From Alphaproteobacteria bacterium (GTDB lineage: Bacteria > Pseudomonadota > Alphaproteobacteria > Sphingomonadales > Emcibacteraceae): 8,712 nucleotides of DNA. This document shows positions 1 to 6,309 of this stretch, one piece after another. The position numbers were made by a program, and so were the translations under genes. Under the pieces are notes generated by a model, which saw only the letters and a program-made list of their open reading frames with translations, had not been told where the DNA came from and made no database searches. The stretch's first letter is position 1; each line of letters begins with the position of its first letter. The DNA lies in NCBI GenBank assembly GCA_030432815.1, contig JAUILB010000104.1, positions 1 through 8,712 of the forward strand. The letters are read 5' to 3'.

Positions 1-446
1 ATCCAGAAAAATATTATATAAAGGGGAATAACAATAATATTCAGCACCACAACAAGCAACGCAATCCTGCTGGCAAGAAAGGCAAGCTTTGGGATACCAA
101 GTCTTTTACTTGCTTTATTATACGGATAAAAACGGTCTTCGACGCTATCGATTATATCATCAAGATAAATTGACACAAAAATTGTCGAAATTGGCGCAAA
201 GAAGAAAAAAAGAATAACAAAAAAAGCAATATCGACTGTGTAACCCATTATCCAGTTTACAAAGTCTTCCCACCACTCCCAGTCGGACTGATAGCCCGGA
301 ACTTCCTTCATGATTTCATTTGCAGCAAGATAGGCAATTATTATAGCACCTACTGTGGTTGCCAGCCCAAGAAAAAAAACTTTAAGAAAAGCGCGATCAA
401 AAATCTGTTGGCCTGTGCGTTCAATTGCCGTGACTAATTTGCTCAC
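1..446 (-). CDS. EI24/CysZ-like integral membrane protein (3' end outside window)
   Basis: Reverse-strand reading from GTG at 446 stays open to the window edge, giving 148 codons with the C-terminus missing. Residues 20-42 form a hydrophobic helix. A Trp/acid-rich loop follows (about 55-65), then a long hydrophobic stretch at 66-95 with a Phe-rich core (FFVILFFFFAP), then a charged segment (DDIIDSVEDRFYP, about 96-108), and another membrane segment from about 121. The pattern 'AP-S...D-I---VE-R-YP' after the second hydrophobic block is typical of the EI24 domain (Pfam family that includes the sulfate permease CysZ), so the protein sits in the inner membrane. Its substrate cannot be read from the sequence. 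GTG was chosen because an AGGA lies about 10 bases upstream and an in-frame TAG lies just beyond; a TTG three codons upstream is the only alternative. The gene is divergent from the kinase gene at 591. Confidence 0.75.
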   Translation of the reverse strand, partial: MSKLVTAIERTGQQIFDRAFLKVFFLGLATTVGAIIIAYLAANEIMKEVPGYQSDWEWWEDFVNWIMGYTVDIAFFVILFFFFAPISTIFVSIYLDDIIDSVEDRFYPYNKASKRLGIPKLAFLASRIALLVVVLNIIVIPLYIIFFW

Positions 447-485
447 GTTCGTCAATCCTAACTAATTTCTCTACGCCCTTGCTAA

Positions 486-515
486 AATATATGGCAGGCT
501 TGCCGAAAAAGGCAA
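486..515 (-). promoter_or_regulatory. Candidate sigma-70-type promoter for the EI24-like gene
   Basis: On the minus strand, TTGCCT (510-515, 4 of 6 matches to TTGACA) and TATATT (486-491, 5 of 6 matches to TATAAT) are separated by 18 bases. Transcription would start near 479 and leave a leader of about 33 bases before the GTG at 446. The assignment is by pattern only. Confidence 0.4.
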
Positions 516-516
516 G
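499..516. repeat. Perfect inverted repeat in the divergent control region
   Basis: CTTGCC (499-504) and GGCAAG (511-516) form a perfect 6-base inverted repeat around a 6-base GAAAAA centre. It covers the -35 element of the candidate promoter reading left. Neither strand has a T-run directly after the repeat, so it does not look like a terminator. An operator for a dimeric regulator is possible, as is chance. Confidence 0.4.
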
Positions 517-560
517 AAATAATCGAAGTTTACTTATTTCTGATTTTTCATTATCTAATG

Positions 561-572
561 TAATGATTATCA
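561..572. promoter_or_regulatory. Fur-box-like sequence upstream of the kinase gene
   Basis: The minus strand reads TGATAATCATTA, identical to the central 12 bases of the classical 19-base Fur consensus (GATAATGATAATCATTATC). The flanking bases match poorly, about 13 of 19 overall. The site ends 18 bases before the ATG at 591, where a bound repressor could block transcription or early elongation. In AT-rich intergenic DNA a partial match like this can be chance, and alphaproteobacterial Fur proteins vary in specificity. Confidence 0.2.
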
Positions 573-590
573 GTTAAATCAGGAAAAATT

Positions 591-1577
591 ATGACCCCTA
601 AATATGATGTACTTGGCATTGGAAATGCAATTGTGGATGTGCTTACCAATGTTGATGACAATTTTTTAAATTCAGAAAAACTCATCAAAGGAAGTATGCA
701 ACTTGTTAGTGAACAGGAAGCACATGCTATCTATAACAAACTTGGTCAATGCATTGAGTGCTCAGGTGGTTCCGCCGGAAATACAATAGCCGGGCTTGCG
801 TCGATGGGAATTAATACCGCCTATATCGGTAAAGTGCATGATGACCAGCTTGGGAATGTTTTTCGCCACGATATAAACGCACTTGGGGCAAAATTTAAAA
901 CGGCACCTGCTACGAGTGGCCCTGCAACCGCACATTGCCTGGTGCTTGTAACACCGGATGCCGAAAGAACCATGTGCACCTATCTCGGCGCTTGTGTAAA
1001 TTTGACAGTGAATGATATTGATGAAGAAACTGTGCGCGCCTCAAAAATCACATATCTGGAAGGATACCTCTGGGATCCCGAAACGGCAAAAGCAGCATTC
1101 CGCAAAGCCATTAAAATTGCCCATAATGCCGGAAACAAAGTATCATTAACTCTTTCTGATCCTTTCTGCGTTGATCGTCATCGCAGTGAATTTTTAAATT
1201 TGGTTAGAAATGATGTTGATATTCTTTTTGCCAATGAAGATGAAATTAAAATGCTTTATGGAACCGATGATTTAAATGAAGCAGTAATGCAGGCTCAAAA
1301 AGATTGCGATGTTACCGCTATTACGTGCGGCGCAAAAGGATGTATTGTAACGGATAAAAACGAAATCGGTCATGTTCAGGGGCGAACAGTCAAAAACCTG
1401 GTCGATACAACAGGTGCCGGCGACCTTTTTGCGGCAGGGTTCTTATATGGTATTTCTAAAGGTAAATCACTTGGTGAATGCGGTGCCATTGGAAATCTTG
1501 TAGCAGGCGAAGTCATTACACATATGGGGGCAAGGCCGGATATCGACTTAAAGAAATTTGTTAAGGAAAACTCCTAA
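591..1577 (+). CDS. PfkB-family carbohydrate/nucleoside kinase, adenosine kinase-like
   Basis: This 328-residue cytosolic kinase of the ribokinase/PfkB superfamily most likely phosphorylates adenosine to AMP. The N-terminal YDVLGIGNAIVDVL strand, the substrate-side GGSAGNT motif (59-65) and NEDE (215-218) are family landmarks. The PfkB signature DTTGAGD (272-278) provides the anion hole and the catalytic base Asp278. Length is normal for the family. The start is supported by AGGA at 581-584, six bases before ATG. Alphaproteobacterial proteins of this shape are usually annotated as adenosine kinase, but the sequence alone does not exclude another sugar or nucleoside substrate. The gene is divergent from the EI24-like gene, and its TAA overlaps the stop codon of the converging HIT gene by four bases. 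A purine-salvage role would fit loosely with a neighbouring nucleotide hydrolase. Confidence 0.85.
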   Translation: MTPKYDVLGIGNAIVDVLTNVDDNFLNSEKLIKGSMQLVSEQEAHAIYNKLGQCIECSGGSAGNTIAGLASMGINTAYIGKVHDDQLGNVFRHDINALGAKFKTAPATSGPATAHCLVLVTPDAERTMCTYLGACVNLTVNDIDEETVRASKITYLEGYLWDPETAKAAFRKAIKIAHNAGNKVSLTLSDPFCVDRHRSEFLNLVRNDVDILFANEDEIKMLYGTDDLNEAVMQAQKDCDVTAITCGAKGCIVTDKNEIGHVQGRTVKNLVDTTGAGDLFAAGFLYGISKGKSLGECGAIGNLVAGEVITHMGARPDIDLKKFVKENS

Positions 1578-1933
1578 CGACTGAGCATTGGACCCAGTTT
1601 TCTTCCACTTAATATATGAAAATGAAGATGGGGCACCTCCTGATGCGCGTTTGATCCCGTATTGGCGATAAGGCGGTAGCCGTCTTTTTCCAAACCAAGC
1701 GATCTTGCTGTTTCACCAACAGCCCGGAAAAAGCCTGTGATTTCTTCTGGTGATGCCGCCACACTGAAATCAGCCATGCTGACATATTCACCTTTCGGGA
1801 TCACAAGCACGTGAATCGGTGCCTGTGCATTAATATCGTTAAAGGAAAGGGCAAATTCATCTTCATAAACCTTTTCACAGGGAATTTCACCGCGTAAAAT
1901 CATTGCGAAAACATTATTCTGATCATAAGCCAT
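1574..1933 (-). CDS. hinT: HIT (histidine triad) family nucleotide hydrolase, HinT-like
   Basis: A 119-residue protein of the Hint branch of the HIT superfamily; such proteins hydrolyse nucleoside phosphoramidates and acyl-adenylates such as aminoacyl-AMP. The hallmark triad HLHFHIL lies at residues 102-108, with His104 the expected nucleophile. It is preceded by the typical NTGSNAHQEVP segment (91-101), and the N-terminal FAMILRGEIPCEKVYED is also family-typical. The reading frame extends upstream to 2002, but the real start is the ATG at 1933. Homologous sequence begins there, GAGGGG at 1943-1948 is a good ribosome site, and the longer frame would cover about 80 bases of hisE. It is the last gene of the his operon, overlapping hisE by 11 bases, so translational coupling is likely. 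Its TAG overlaps the kinase TAA on the other strand. The symbol follows family usage rather than proven orthology. Confidence 0.9.
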   Translation of the reverse strand: MAYDQNNVFAMILRGEIPCEKVYEDEFALSFNDINAQAPIHVLVIPKGEYVSMADFSVAASPEEITGFFRAVGETARSLGLEKDGYRLIANTGSNAHQEVPHLHFHILSGRKLGPMLSR

Positions 1934-2264
1934 CGATAAATTCCCCTCTTGCTTTTTTCTCTTCAATTCCCGAAACACCTTCACGGCGGCAAAGTTCATC
2001 AAATATATCTTCCGGTTTTAATCCCATATCGGACCATAGGATCATCATATGAAACAGAAGATCAGCGGACTCGGAAACAACCTCCACCTTATCGTTATGG
2101 GCTGCGGCAATACAAAGCTCGACAGCTTCTTCACCTACTTTCTGGGTTATTTTCTTATGGCCCTTTGAAAAAAGAGACGCCACATAGCTATTATCCGGTG
2201 CATCATTTTTACGGCTTTCAATCACCTTCTCGAGACTTTTTAAAATATCCTGTTTCTCAGTCAT
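1923..2264 (-). CDS. hisE: Phosphoribosyl-ATP pyrophosphohydrolase
   Basis: HisE hydrolyses phosphoribosyl-ATP to phosphoribosyl-AMP plus pyrophosphate, the second step of histidine synthesis. The 113-residue product is an all-alpha MazG-like fold. The metal-binding acidic cluster KVGEEAVEL (42-50; Glu45, Glu46, Glu49) and the second motif ESADLLFH (65-72; Glu65, Asp68) are intact. It is a stand-alone protein, not fused to the cyclohydrolase HisI as in enterobacteria, so hisI must be encoded outside this window. The ATG follows AAGGA by six bases and sits one base after the hisF stop (TAA-T-ATG), indicating coupled translation. The 3' end overlaps the HIT gene by 11 bases. Confidence 0.95.
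   Translation of the reverse strand: MTEKQDILKSLEKVIESRKNDAPDNSYVASLFSKGHKKITQKVGEEAVELCIAAAHNDKVEVVSESADLLFHMMILWSDMGLKPEDIFDELCRREGVSGIEEKKARGEFIDGL
1943..1948 (-). promoter_or_regulatory. Ribosome binding site inside hisE that fixes the HIT gene start
   Basis: GAGGGG on the minus strand lies nine bases before the ATG at 1933, within the last codons of hisE. It decides in favour of the 119-residue HIT product over the 142-residue extended frame. Confidence 0.7.
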
Positions 2265-2265
2265 A

Positions 2266-3024
2266 TTAAATCCTTACCTCAATTCCAGCGTCCGCCATAT
2301 ATCGTTTGCATTCTTCTATACTATATTCACCAAAATGAAAAATGGATGCTGCAAGTACAGCCGTCGCATGACCATCCCTGATCCCTTCCACCATATGTTC
2401 CAGTGTTCCGACACCTCCGGACGCAATCACGGGTATAGACACACTGTCAGCAATAGCACGCGTCAGGTCAATATTAAAACCGCTTTTGGTGCCGTCCCGA
2501 TCCATGGATGTCAGCAATATTTCGCCGGCACCGTATTCCGCGACTGTTTTGGCATATTCAACGGCATCTATACCTGTAGGTTCGCGGCCGCCGTGGGTAA
2601 AGACTTCATATTTATCCGGTCCAACCGATTTGGCATCAATCGCAACAACGATACATTGCGAGCCAAATTTTTCAGCAAGTTCCCGAACAAGTTCCGGGCG
2701 TTTTACTGCCGCTGTCATAACGGAAACCTTGTCTGCCCCCGCAAGCAGAAGTTTTCTAACATCGTCTTCATCACGAACACCACCACCAACCGTTAGCGGC
2801 ATAAAACATTGTTCTGCCGTCTGACGAACAACATCCAAAATAATATCACGGTTATCACTTGATGCCGTGATATCCAGAAAACAAAGCTCATCAGCCCCTG
2901 CCGCATCATAAATTTTTGCCTGTTCCACCGGATCACCGGCATCTCGAAGGCCAACGAAATTGACCCCTTTGACCACACGGCCATCTTTTACATCAAGGCA
3001 GGGTATGATCCGCGCCTTCAGCAT
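2266..3024 (-). CDS. hisF: Imidazole glycerol phosphate synthase, cyclase subunit
   Basis: HisF is the beta/alpha-barrel synthase half of the HisH-HisF glutamine amidotransferase. It uses ammonia channelled from HisH to convert PRFAR to imidazole glycerol phosphate and AICAR. The 252-residue length is normal. The catalytic Asp11 lies in PCLDVKDGRVVKG, and Asp130 in VVAIDAK is at the expected position. Phosphate-binding loops are visible as TVGGGVRDEDD (78-88) and VIASGGVGTLE near the C-terminal third. The ATG at 3024 is preceded by GGGGGA and overlaps the hisA 3' end by seven bases, so the two barrel enzymes are translationally coupled. AICAR made here feeds purine synthesis. Confidence 0.97.
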   Translation of the reverse strand: MLKARIIPCLDVKDGRVVKGVNFVGLRDAGDPVEQAKIYDAAGADELCFLDITASSDNRDIILDVVRQTAEQCFMPLTVGGGVRDEDDVRKLLLAGADKVSVMTAAVKRPELVRELAEKFGSQCIVVAIDAKSVGPDKYEVFTHGGREPTGIDAVEYAKTVAEYGAGEILLTSMDRDGTKSGFNIDLTRAIADSVSIPVIASGGVGTLEHMVEGIRDGHATAVLAASIFHFGEYSIEECKRYMADAGIEVRI

Positions 3025-3764
3025 GACATGTTCCCCCGCAAAAAGGTTAAAGCTTCTTTTATATCAAGACTGCCATCATAAAGGGCACGTCCGGATATCG
3101 CGCCCTCGATTGTACCTGTTGCAGTTTCAGCCGCCTGTTTCAAAATTTTTAAATCGTTAATTGATGCAACACCACCAGACGCAATAACAGGAATTGATAA
3201 AGCATTGGCAAGGTCAATCGTGCCTTGAACATTAAGCCCTTCCATTGTGCCATCACGGTCAATGTCCGTATAAATAATGCTTGTTACACCTACATCTTCA
3301 AATTTTTTGCCCAGTTCCACCGCCGATATGTCGGATGTTTCCGCCCATCCTTCAACAGCAACCATGCCATCTCGTGCATCAATACCCACCGCCACCTTGC
3401 CGGGGAATTCTTTGGCGGCTTCGATAACAATGGATGGGTTACGCAGGGCTATGGTGCCAAGGATCACACGTCTGATGCCTTTTTCGATCCAATTTGCAAT
3501 TGTTGCAACATCTCGAATTCCGCCCCCAAGCTGCACTGGTATTTTCACATTCGAAAGAATACTGTCTACAGCTTCGCCATTCACTGGATGACCGGCAAAA
3601 GCACCATTAAGATCCACAAGATGCAGCCAGTCACAACCAGCCTCTTCAAATTGCCTGGCCTGGTTACCCGGATTATCATTAAAAACGGTGGCCTGCTCCA
3701 TTTCACCTTTATAAAGGCGTACGCAATTACCGTCCTTCAAATCAATGGCTGGAAATAAAATCAT
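3018..3764 (-). CDS. hisA: ProFAR isomerase (phosphoribosylformimino-5-aminoimidazole carboxamide ribotide isomerase)
   Basis: HisA carries out the Amadori rearrangement of ProFAR to PRFAR, the substrate of HisH-HisF. The 248-residue beta/alpha-barrel has its catalytic Asp8 in FPAIDLKDG, and the second acid Asp129 in AVGIDARDG. The half-barrel repeat shared with HisF is visible in QLGGGIRD (78-85), IYTDIDRDGT (164-173) and VIASGGV. The start ATG at 3764 has GGA six bases upstream and lies two bases after the GNAT stop codon. The 3' end overlaps hisF by seven bases. No key residue is missing. Confidence 0.97.
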   Translation of the reverse strand: MILFPAIDLKDGNCVRLYKGEMEQATVFNDNPGNQARQFEEAGCDWLHLVDLNGAFAGHPVNGEAVDSILSNVKIPVQLGGGIRDVATIANWIEKGIRRVILGTIALRNPSIVIEAAKEFPGKVAVGIDARDGMVAVEGWAETSDISAVELGKKFEDVGVTSIIYTDIDRDGTMEGLNVQGTIDLANALSIPVIASGGVASINDLKILKQAAETATGTIEGAISGRALYDGSLDIKEALTFLRGNMSC

Positions 3765-3766
3765 CG

Positions 3767-4312
3767 TTAGTCCAAATTCTTAGAATAATAATACCCGGGA
3801 ACAAAGACGTCATTGATACGGGCATAGCGTTCCTTAATACCCCAACGGTCCATTCCAATCCATTCGCATATGGCAATTGCCGCATGCTGATCAGACGCCA
3901 TATGACATTCCAGCGTACGGCATCCCTTTTCGCGTGCAACATCTTCCGCTTTTTGCAGCATGGCTTTCGCAAGGTTATGACCACGGGCCCAGGGTGCCAG
4001 GAAAAAGGTTTCAATACTGCCACGGAAAGCACCCGCTTCATTATTTTTTGGCGGCTGCACAAGCTGACAACATCCCGCTATCTGCCCGTCCATTCTCGCG
4101 ATGATCAGTGTGCGTTCCGGAATTATAAAAACACCCTTCCAGAAACTTTCCAGTGTTTTTTCCGGCGGGGGCGTAAGCCAGTTAAACCCTTCATGGGCAA
4201 GAATTGCGACACGCGTGGTTTCACAAAGCTCCAATATATCAACATTATCCAGCGTTGTGACTTCGTCTACACTTAATCGTGGCCCTGTTTTTTCTTTTTT
4301 CTGTTCGCTCAT
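3767..4312 (-). CDS. GNAT-family N-acetyltransferase embedded in the his operon
   Basis: A 181-residue protein with a single GNAT fold, expected to move an acetyl group from acetyl-CoA to an amine. After a charged N-terminus (1-20), the fold shows a beta strand at 67-85 (TLIIARMDGQIAGCCQLVQ). A second strand leads into the acetyl-CoA pyrophosphate loop, FFLAPWARGHNLAKAML (103-119). The loop is a variant of the usual R-x-x-G-x-G/A pattern, with Arg110-Gly111 and His-Asn before Leu114-Ala115. Later segments (RTLECHMASDQHAAIAICEWIGM) match the usual C-terminal half. The acceptor is unknown. It sits between hisH (one-base gap) and hisA (two-base gap), so it is co-transcribed with histidine genes. 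Its own Shine-Dalgarno is weak, which suggests coupling to hisH translation. It is not a known step of the pathway; a role in amino-acid metabolism is inference only. Confidence 0.85.
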   Translation of the reverse strand: MSEQKKEKTGPRLSVDEVTTLDNVDILELCETTRVAILAHEGFNWLTPPPEKTLESFWKGVFIIPERTLIIARMDGQIAGCCQLVQPPKNNEAGAFRGSIETFFLAPWARGHNLAKAMLQKAEDVAREKGCRTLECHMASDQHAAIAICEWIGMDRWGIKERYARINDVFVPGYYYSKNLD

Positions 4313-4313
4313 T

Positions 4314-4946
4314 TTATGGTGACCATTTCAAGAAGTTTCCAATCAGCCTAAGTCCGACGGCCTGACTTTTTTCCGGATGAAATTGAGTTCCGACAATATT
4401 ATCACGCCCAACAATTGCATTAATATATCCACCGTAATCCACATGCGCCAAACTGTTTTTATTATCATTTGTTTTAAAATGATAACTGTGCACAAAGTAA
4501 ACGTGGTCGCCGGTTTTTATTCCTTCAAGCACCGGATGGGTAGACTGCTCAATAATCAGATCATTCCACCCCATATGCGGAACTTTTAATTCAGCGGCAC
4601 GAATTTCTTCTACACTTCCACCAATCCAGCCCAGTCCTTTGGTAATACCGTGTTCTAATCCTTTATCAGCAAGCAACTGCATACCCACACAAATACCCAA
4701 AAATGGTGTGCCGTTTTTAAGAACTTTTTCTTCCAGCGCGTCCCTCATCCCATCAAGTGCGCAAAGACCGTTCATACAATCCGCAAACGCACCAACACCT
4801 GGCAGTATAATCCGATCAGCCGTAATGACATCTTCAGGTTTTGACGTGACAAGCACTTCCATATCAAGCCCCTCTGCGGCACGCGCCGTAGACTTTTCCG
4901 CCGAACGCAGATTACCTGAACCATAATCAATTATGACAGTTTTCAT
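4314..4946 (-). CDS. hisH: Imidazole glycerol phosphate synthase, glutamine amidotransferase subunit
   Basis: HisH hydrolyses glutamine and passes ammonia through the HisF barrel. The 210-residue class I amidotransferase carries the complete triad: Cys86 in FLGICVGMQLL, and His190 and Glu192 in GTQFHPEKS. The N-terminal IIDYGSGNLRS and the oxyanion-strand region ILPGVGAFADCM (47-58) are also characteristic. The ATG at 4946 starts ten bases after the hisB stop. The ribosome site is poor (AGGC at a long distance), so coupling to hisB translation is likely. It is followed after one base by the GNAT gene, which separates it from its partners hisA and hisF. Confidence 0.97.
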   Translation of the reverse strand: MKTVIIDYGSGNLRSAEKSTARAAEGLDMEVLVTSKPEDVITADRIILPGVGAFADCMNGLCALDGMRDALEEKVLKNGTPFLGICVGMQLLADKGLEHGITKGLGWIGGSVEEIRAAELKVPHMGWNDLIIEQSTHPVLEGIKTGDHVYFVHSYHFKTNDNKNSLAHVDYGGYINAIVGRDNIVGTQFHPEKSQAVGLRLIGNFLKWSP

Positions 4947-4956
4947 TTTTTAAAGC

Positions 4957-5559
4957 CTAGTCAGACTTGTCACCAAGCATGCCTTTAGTTGATGGAATGG
5001 CATCCGATTTACGGGGATCAATTTCGATTGCCTGACGCATCGCACGGGCAAGTGCTTTGTAGCTGCTTTCGATAATATGATGATTGTTTTCACCATACAT
5101 ATTCTCCACATGTAGTGTCATCCCTGCACCATGTGCAAAAGCACGAAACCATTCAAGGAAAAGTTCCGTATCCATTTCACCCAGTTTGTCCCGGGTGAAA
5201 TTCACGTTAAAAACAATAAATGGCCGGCCGGAAATATCAACCGAGCATCTTGTGCATGTTTCATCCATCGGGATAATTGCATTTCCATAACGTGTAATGC
5301 CGCGAAGATCACCAAGCGCATCGGCCACTGCCTGCCCTATCACGATACCAACATCTTCCGTTGTATGGTGAAAATCGATATGTGTATCCCCCTTTGCCCT
5401 TAATGTAATATCTATCAAACTATGACGGGATAATTGTTCCATCATATGGTCAAGAAACCCGATGCCGGTATCCACGTCATATACGCCTGTGCCATCCAGA
5501 TTTACTGTGACAGAAACGGATGTTTCCTTGGTTGTGCGCTCTACTGTTGCTGTGCGCAT
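4957..5559 (-). CDS. hisB: Imidazoleglycerol-phosphate dehydratase (monofunctional)
   Basis: HisB dehydrates imidazole glycerol phosphate to imidazole acetol phosphate, the sixth step of the pathway. The 200-residue protein carries only the dehydratase domain; the histidinol-phosphatase half found in E. coli HisB is absent. Signature segments are GIGFLDHMM (32-40), the metal-binding DFHHTTED (62-69; His64, His65, Glu68) and ENNHHIIES (157-165; His160, His161, Glu164), ending in the typical STKGMLG. The start is certain: AGGAGG lies five bases upstream of ATG and an in-frame TAA directly precedes it. It is the first gene of the minus-strand operon and is divergent from hslV, a pairing seen in many alphaproteobacteria. 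Confidence 0.97.
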   Translation of the reverse strand: MRTATVERTTKETSVSVTVNLDGTGVYDVDTGIGFLDHMMEQLSRHSLIDITLRAKGDTHIDFHHTTEDVGIVIGQAVADALGDLRGITRYGNAIIPMDETCTRCSVDISGRPFIVFNVNFTRDKLGEMDTELFLEWFRAFAHGAGMTLHVENMYGENNHHIIESSYKALARAMRQAIEIDPRKSDAIPSTKGMLGDKSD

Positions 5560-5564
5560 TTATG

Positions 5565-5570
5565 CCTCCT
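5565..5570 (-). promoter_or_regulatory. Strong Shine-Dalgarno of hisB
   Basis: A perfect AGGAGG on the minus strand, five bases before the ATG at 5559. It is the strongest ribosome site in the operon, while hisH and the GNAT have weak ones. That fits a scheme in which ribosomes load at hisB and downstream genes are reached partly by coupling. Confidence 0.8.
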
Positions 5571-5675
5571 TAACTGGAACTTTATCGATTTTGCATGACA
5601 TATAGCAGTACTTTAGTACAAGTGCCAGCTTTTGGCGCATATAAGGTCAATTTTTTACTAAAAAACAATATGCCC

Positions 5676-5704
5676 CTTGACCAGAACCAAAAAATTCCCC
5701 ATTT
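5676..5704 (+). promoter_or_regulatory. Sigma-32 (RpoH) heat-shock promoter of hslVU
   Basis: CTTGACC (5676-5682) and CCCCATTT (5697-5704) are separated by 14 bases. The classical RpoH consensus is CTTGAAA, 11-16 bases, CCCCATnT. The -10 element matches fully and the -35 matches in its first five positions. The start point would fall near 5710, giving a leader of about 30 bases to the hslV ATG. This agrees with the known heat-shock control of hslVU in other proteobacteria. Confidence 0.75.
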
Positions 5705-5742
5705 GTTATTTCATGCGATTTAATAAAATGGACAATTGATAT

Positions 5743-6294
5743 ATGACTGATCAACCAAGAGGATGGCGCGGCACAACAATCTTAAGCGTTCGCAAAGGCG
5801 ACAAAGTGGTCGTCGTTGGAGACGGGCAAGTCTCTCTCGGCAACACGGTAATCAAAGCAAACGCAAAAAAAGTTCGCCGTATAGGTGATGGAAATGTGAT
5901 TGCCGGATTTGCCGGATCAACTGCTGACGCATTTGCGCTTTTTGAAAGGCTTGAAGAAAAGCTGGAACGCTTTAACGGCCAGCTTACCCGCGCCTGTGTT
6001 GAAATGGCCAAGGATTGGCGAACTGATCGTTATTTGCGCCGTCTCGAAGCCATGATGGCGGTTGTTGACAAGGATGTTTCCCTCATACTTACGGGCACAG
6101 GTGATGTGCTTGAACCTGCTGATGGTCTTATCGCTATTGGATCCGGTGGGAATTTCGCCCTTGCCGCTGCAAAAGCGCTTATAGATCAGCCATTGGACGC
6201 AGAAGAAATTGGCAGACGCGCCCTTGGTATTGCCGCTGAAATATGCGTTTATACAAATGATAATCTTACCGTAGAAACATTAGACACTAAGTAG
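5743..6294 (+). CDS. hslV: ATP-dependent protease HslVU, peptidase subunit HslV
   Basis: HslV forms the double-hexameric threonine peptidase chamber of the bacterial HslVU (ClpQY) protease in the cytosol. The 183-residue protein carries the catalytic core start TTILSVR at residues 11-17. Thr11 should become the N-terminal nucleophile after removal of a 10-residue propeptide ending in Gly10. Other family landmarks are GDGQVSLGNTVIK, GFAGSTADAF, the central AKDWRTDRYLRRLEA and LIAIGSGG. The ATG at 5743 was chosen because homologous alphaproteobacterial proteins have a propeptide of this kind, although its Shine-Dalgarno is weak. An ATG at 5728 terminates after three codons and is not a start. 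It is the first gene of an operon with hslU, 15 bases downstream, under the heat-shock promoter at 5676-5704. Confidence 0.97.
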   Translation: MTDQPRGWRGTTILSVRKGDKVVVVGDGQVSLGNTVIKANAKKVRRIGDGNVIAGFAGSTADAFALFERLEEKLERFNGQLTRACVEMAKDWRTDRYLRRLEAMMAVVDKDVSLILTGTGDVLEPADGLIAIGSGGNFALAAAKALIDQPLDAEEIGRRALGIAAEICVYTNDNLTVETLDTK

Positions 6295-6309
6295 TATTGG
6301 AGTTTTTTA

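Noticed and set aside
1934..2002. N-terminal extension of the HIT reading frame up to 2002
   Set aside because: The extra 23 residues overlap hisE and lie outside the HIT fold, and a good ribosome site favours the ATG at 1933.
2335..2796. 153-codon plus-strand open frame opposite hisF
   Set aside because: It mirrors hisF codons on the other strand and has an unlikely composition with no family features.
3225..3758. 177-codon plus-strand open frame opposite hisA
   Set aside because: It is fully antisense to a well-conserved hisA with intact catalytic residues. The product shows no recognisable domain, and it has no operon context.
5560..5601. 13-codon minus-strand frame ending directly before the hisB ATG, considered as a histidine leader peptide
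   Set aside because: It contains no histidine codons, has no ribosome site, and no attenuator-like terminator follows.
5608..5619. GTAC-TTTA-GTAC inverted repeat in the hisB-hslV gap
   Set aside because: The arms are only four bases and self-palindromic, so it is too short to support an operator or hairpin.
5570..5742. Standard -35/-10 promoter for the his operon on the minus strand
   Set aside because: TTGACC (5645-5650) has no acceptable -10 at 16-18 bases, and a TTGTTT-18-TTATAT pair is too weak. The promoter must exist here but could not be placed.
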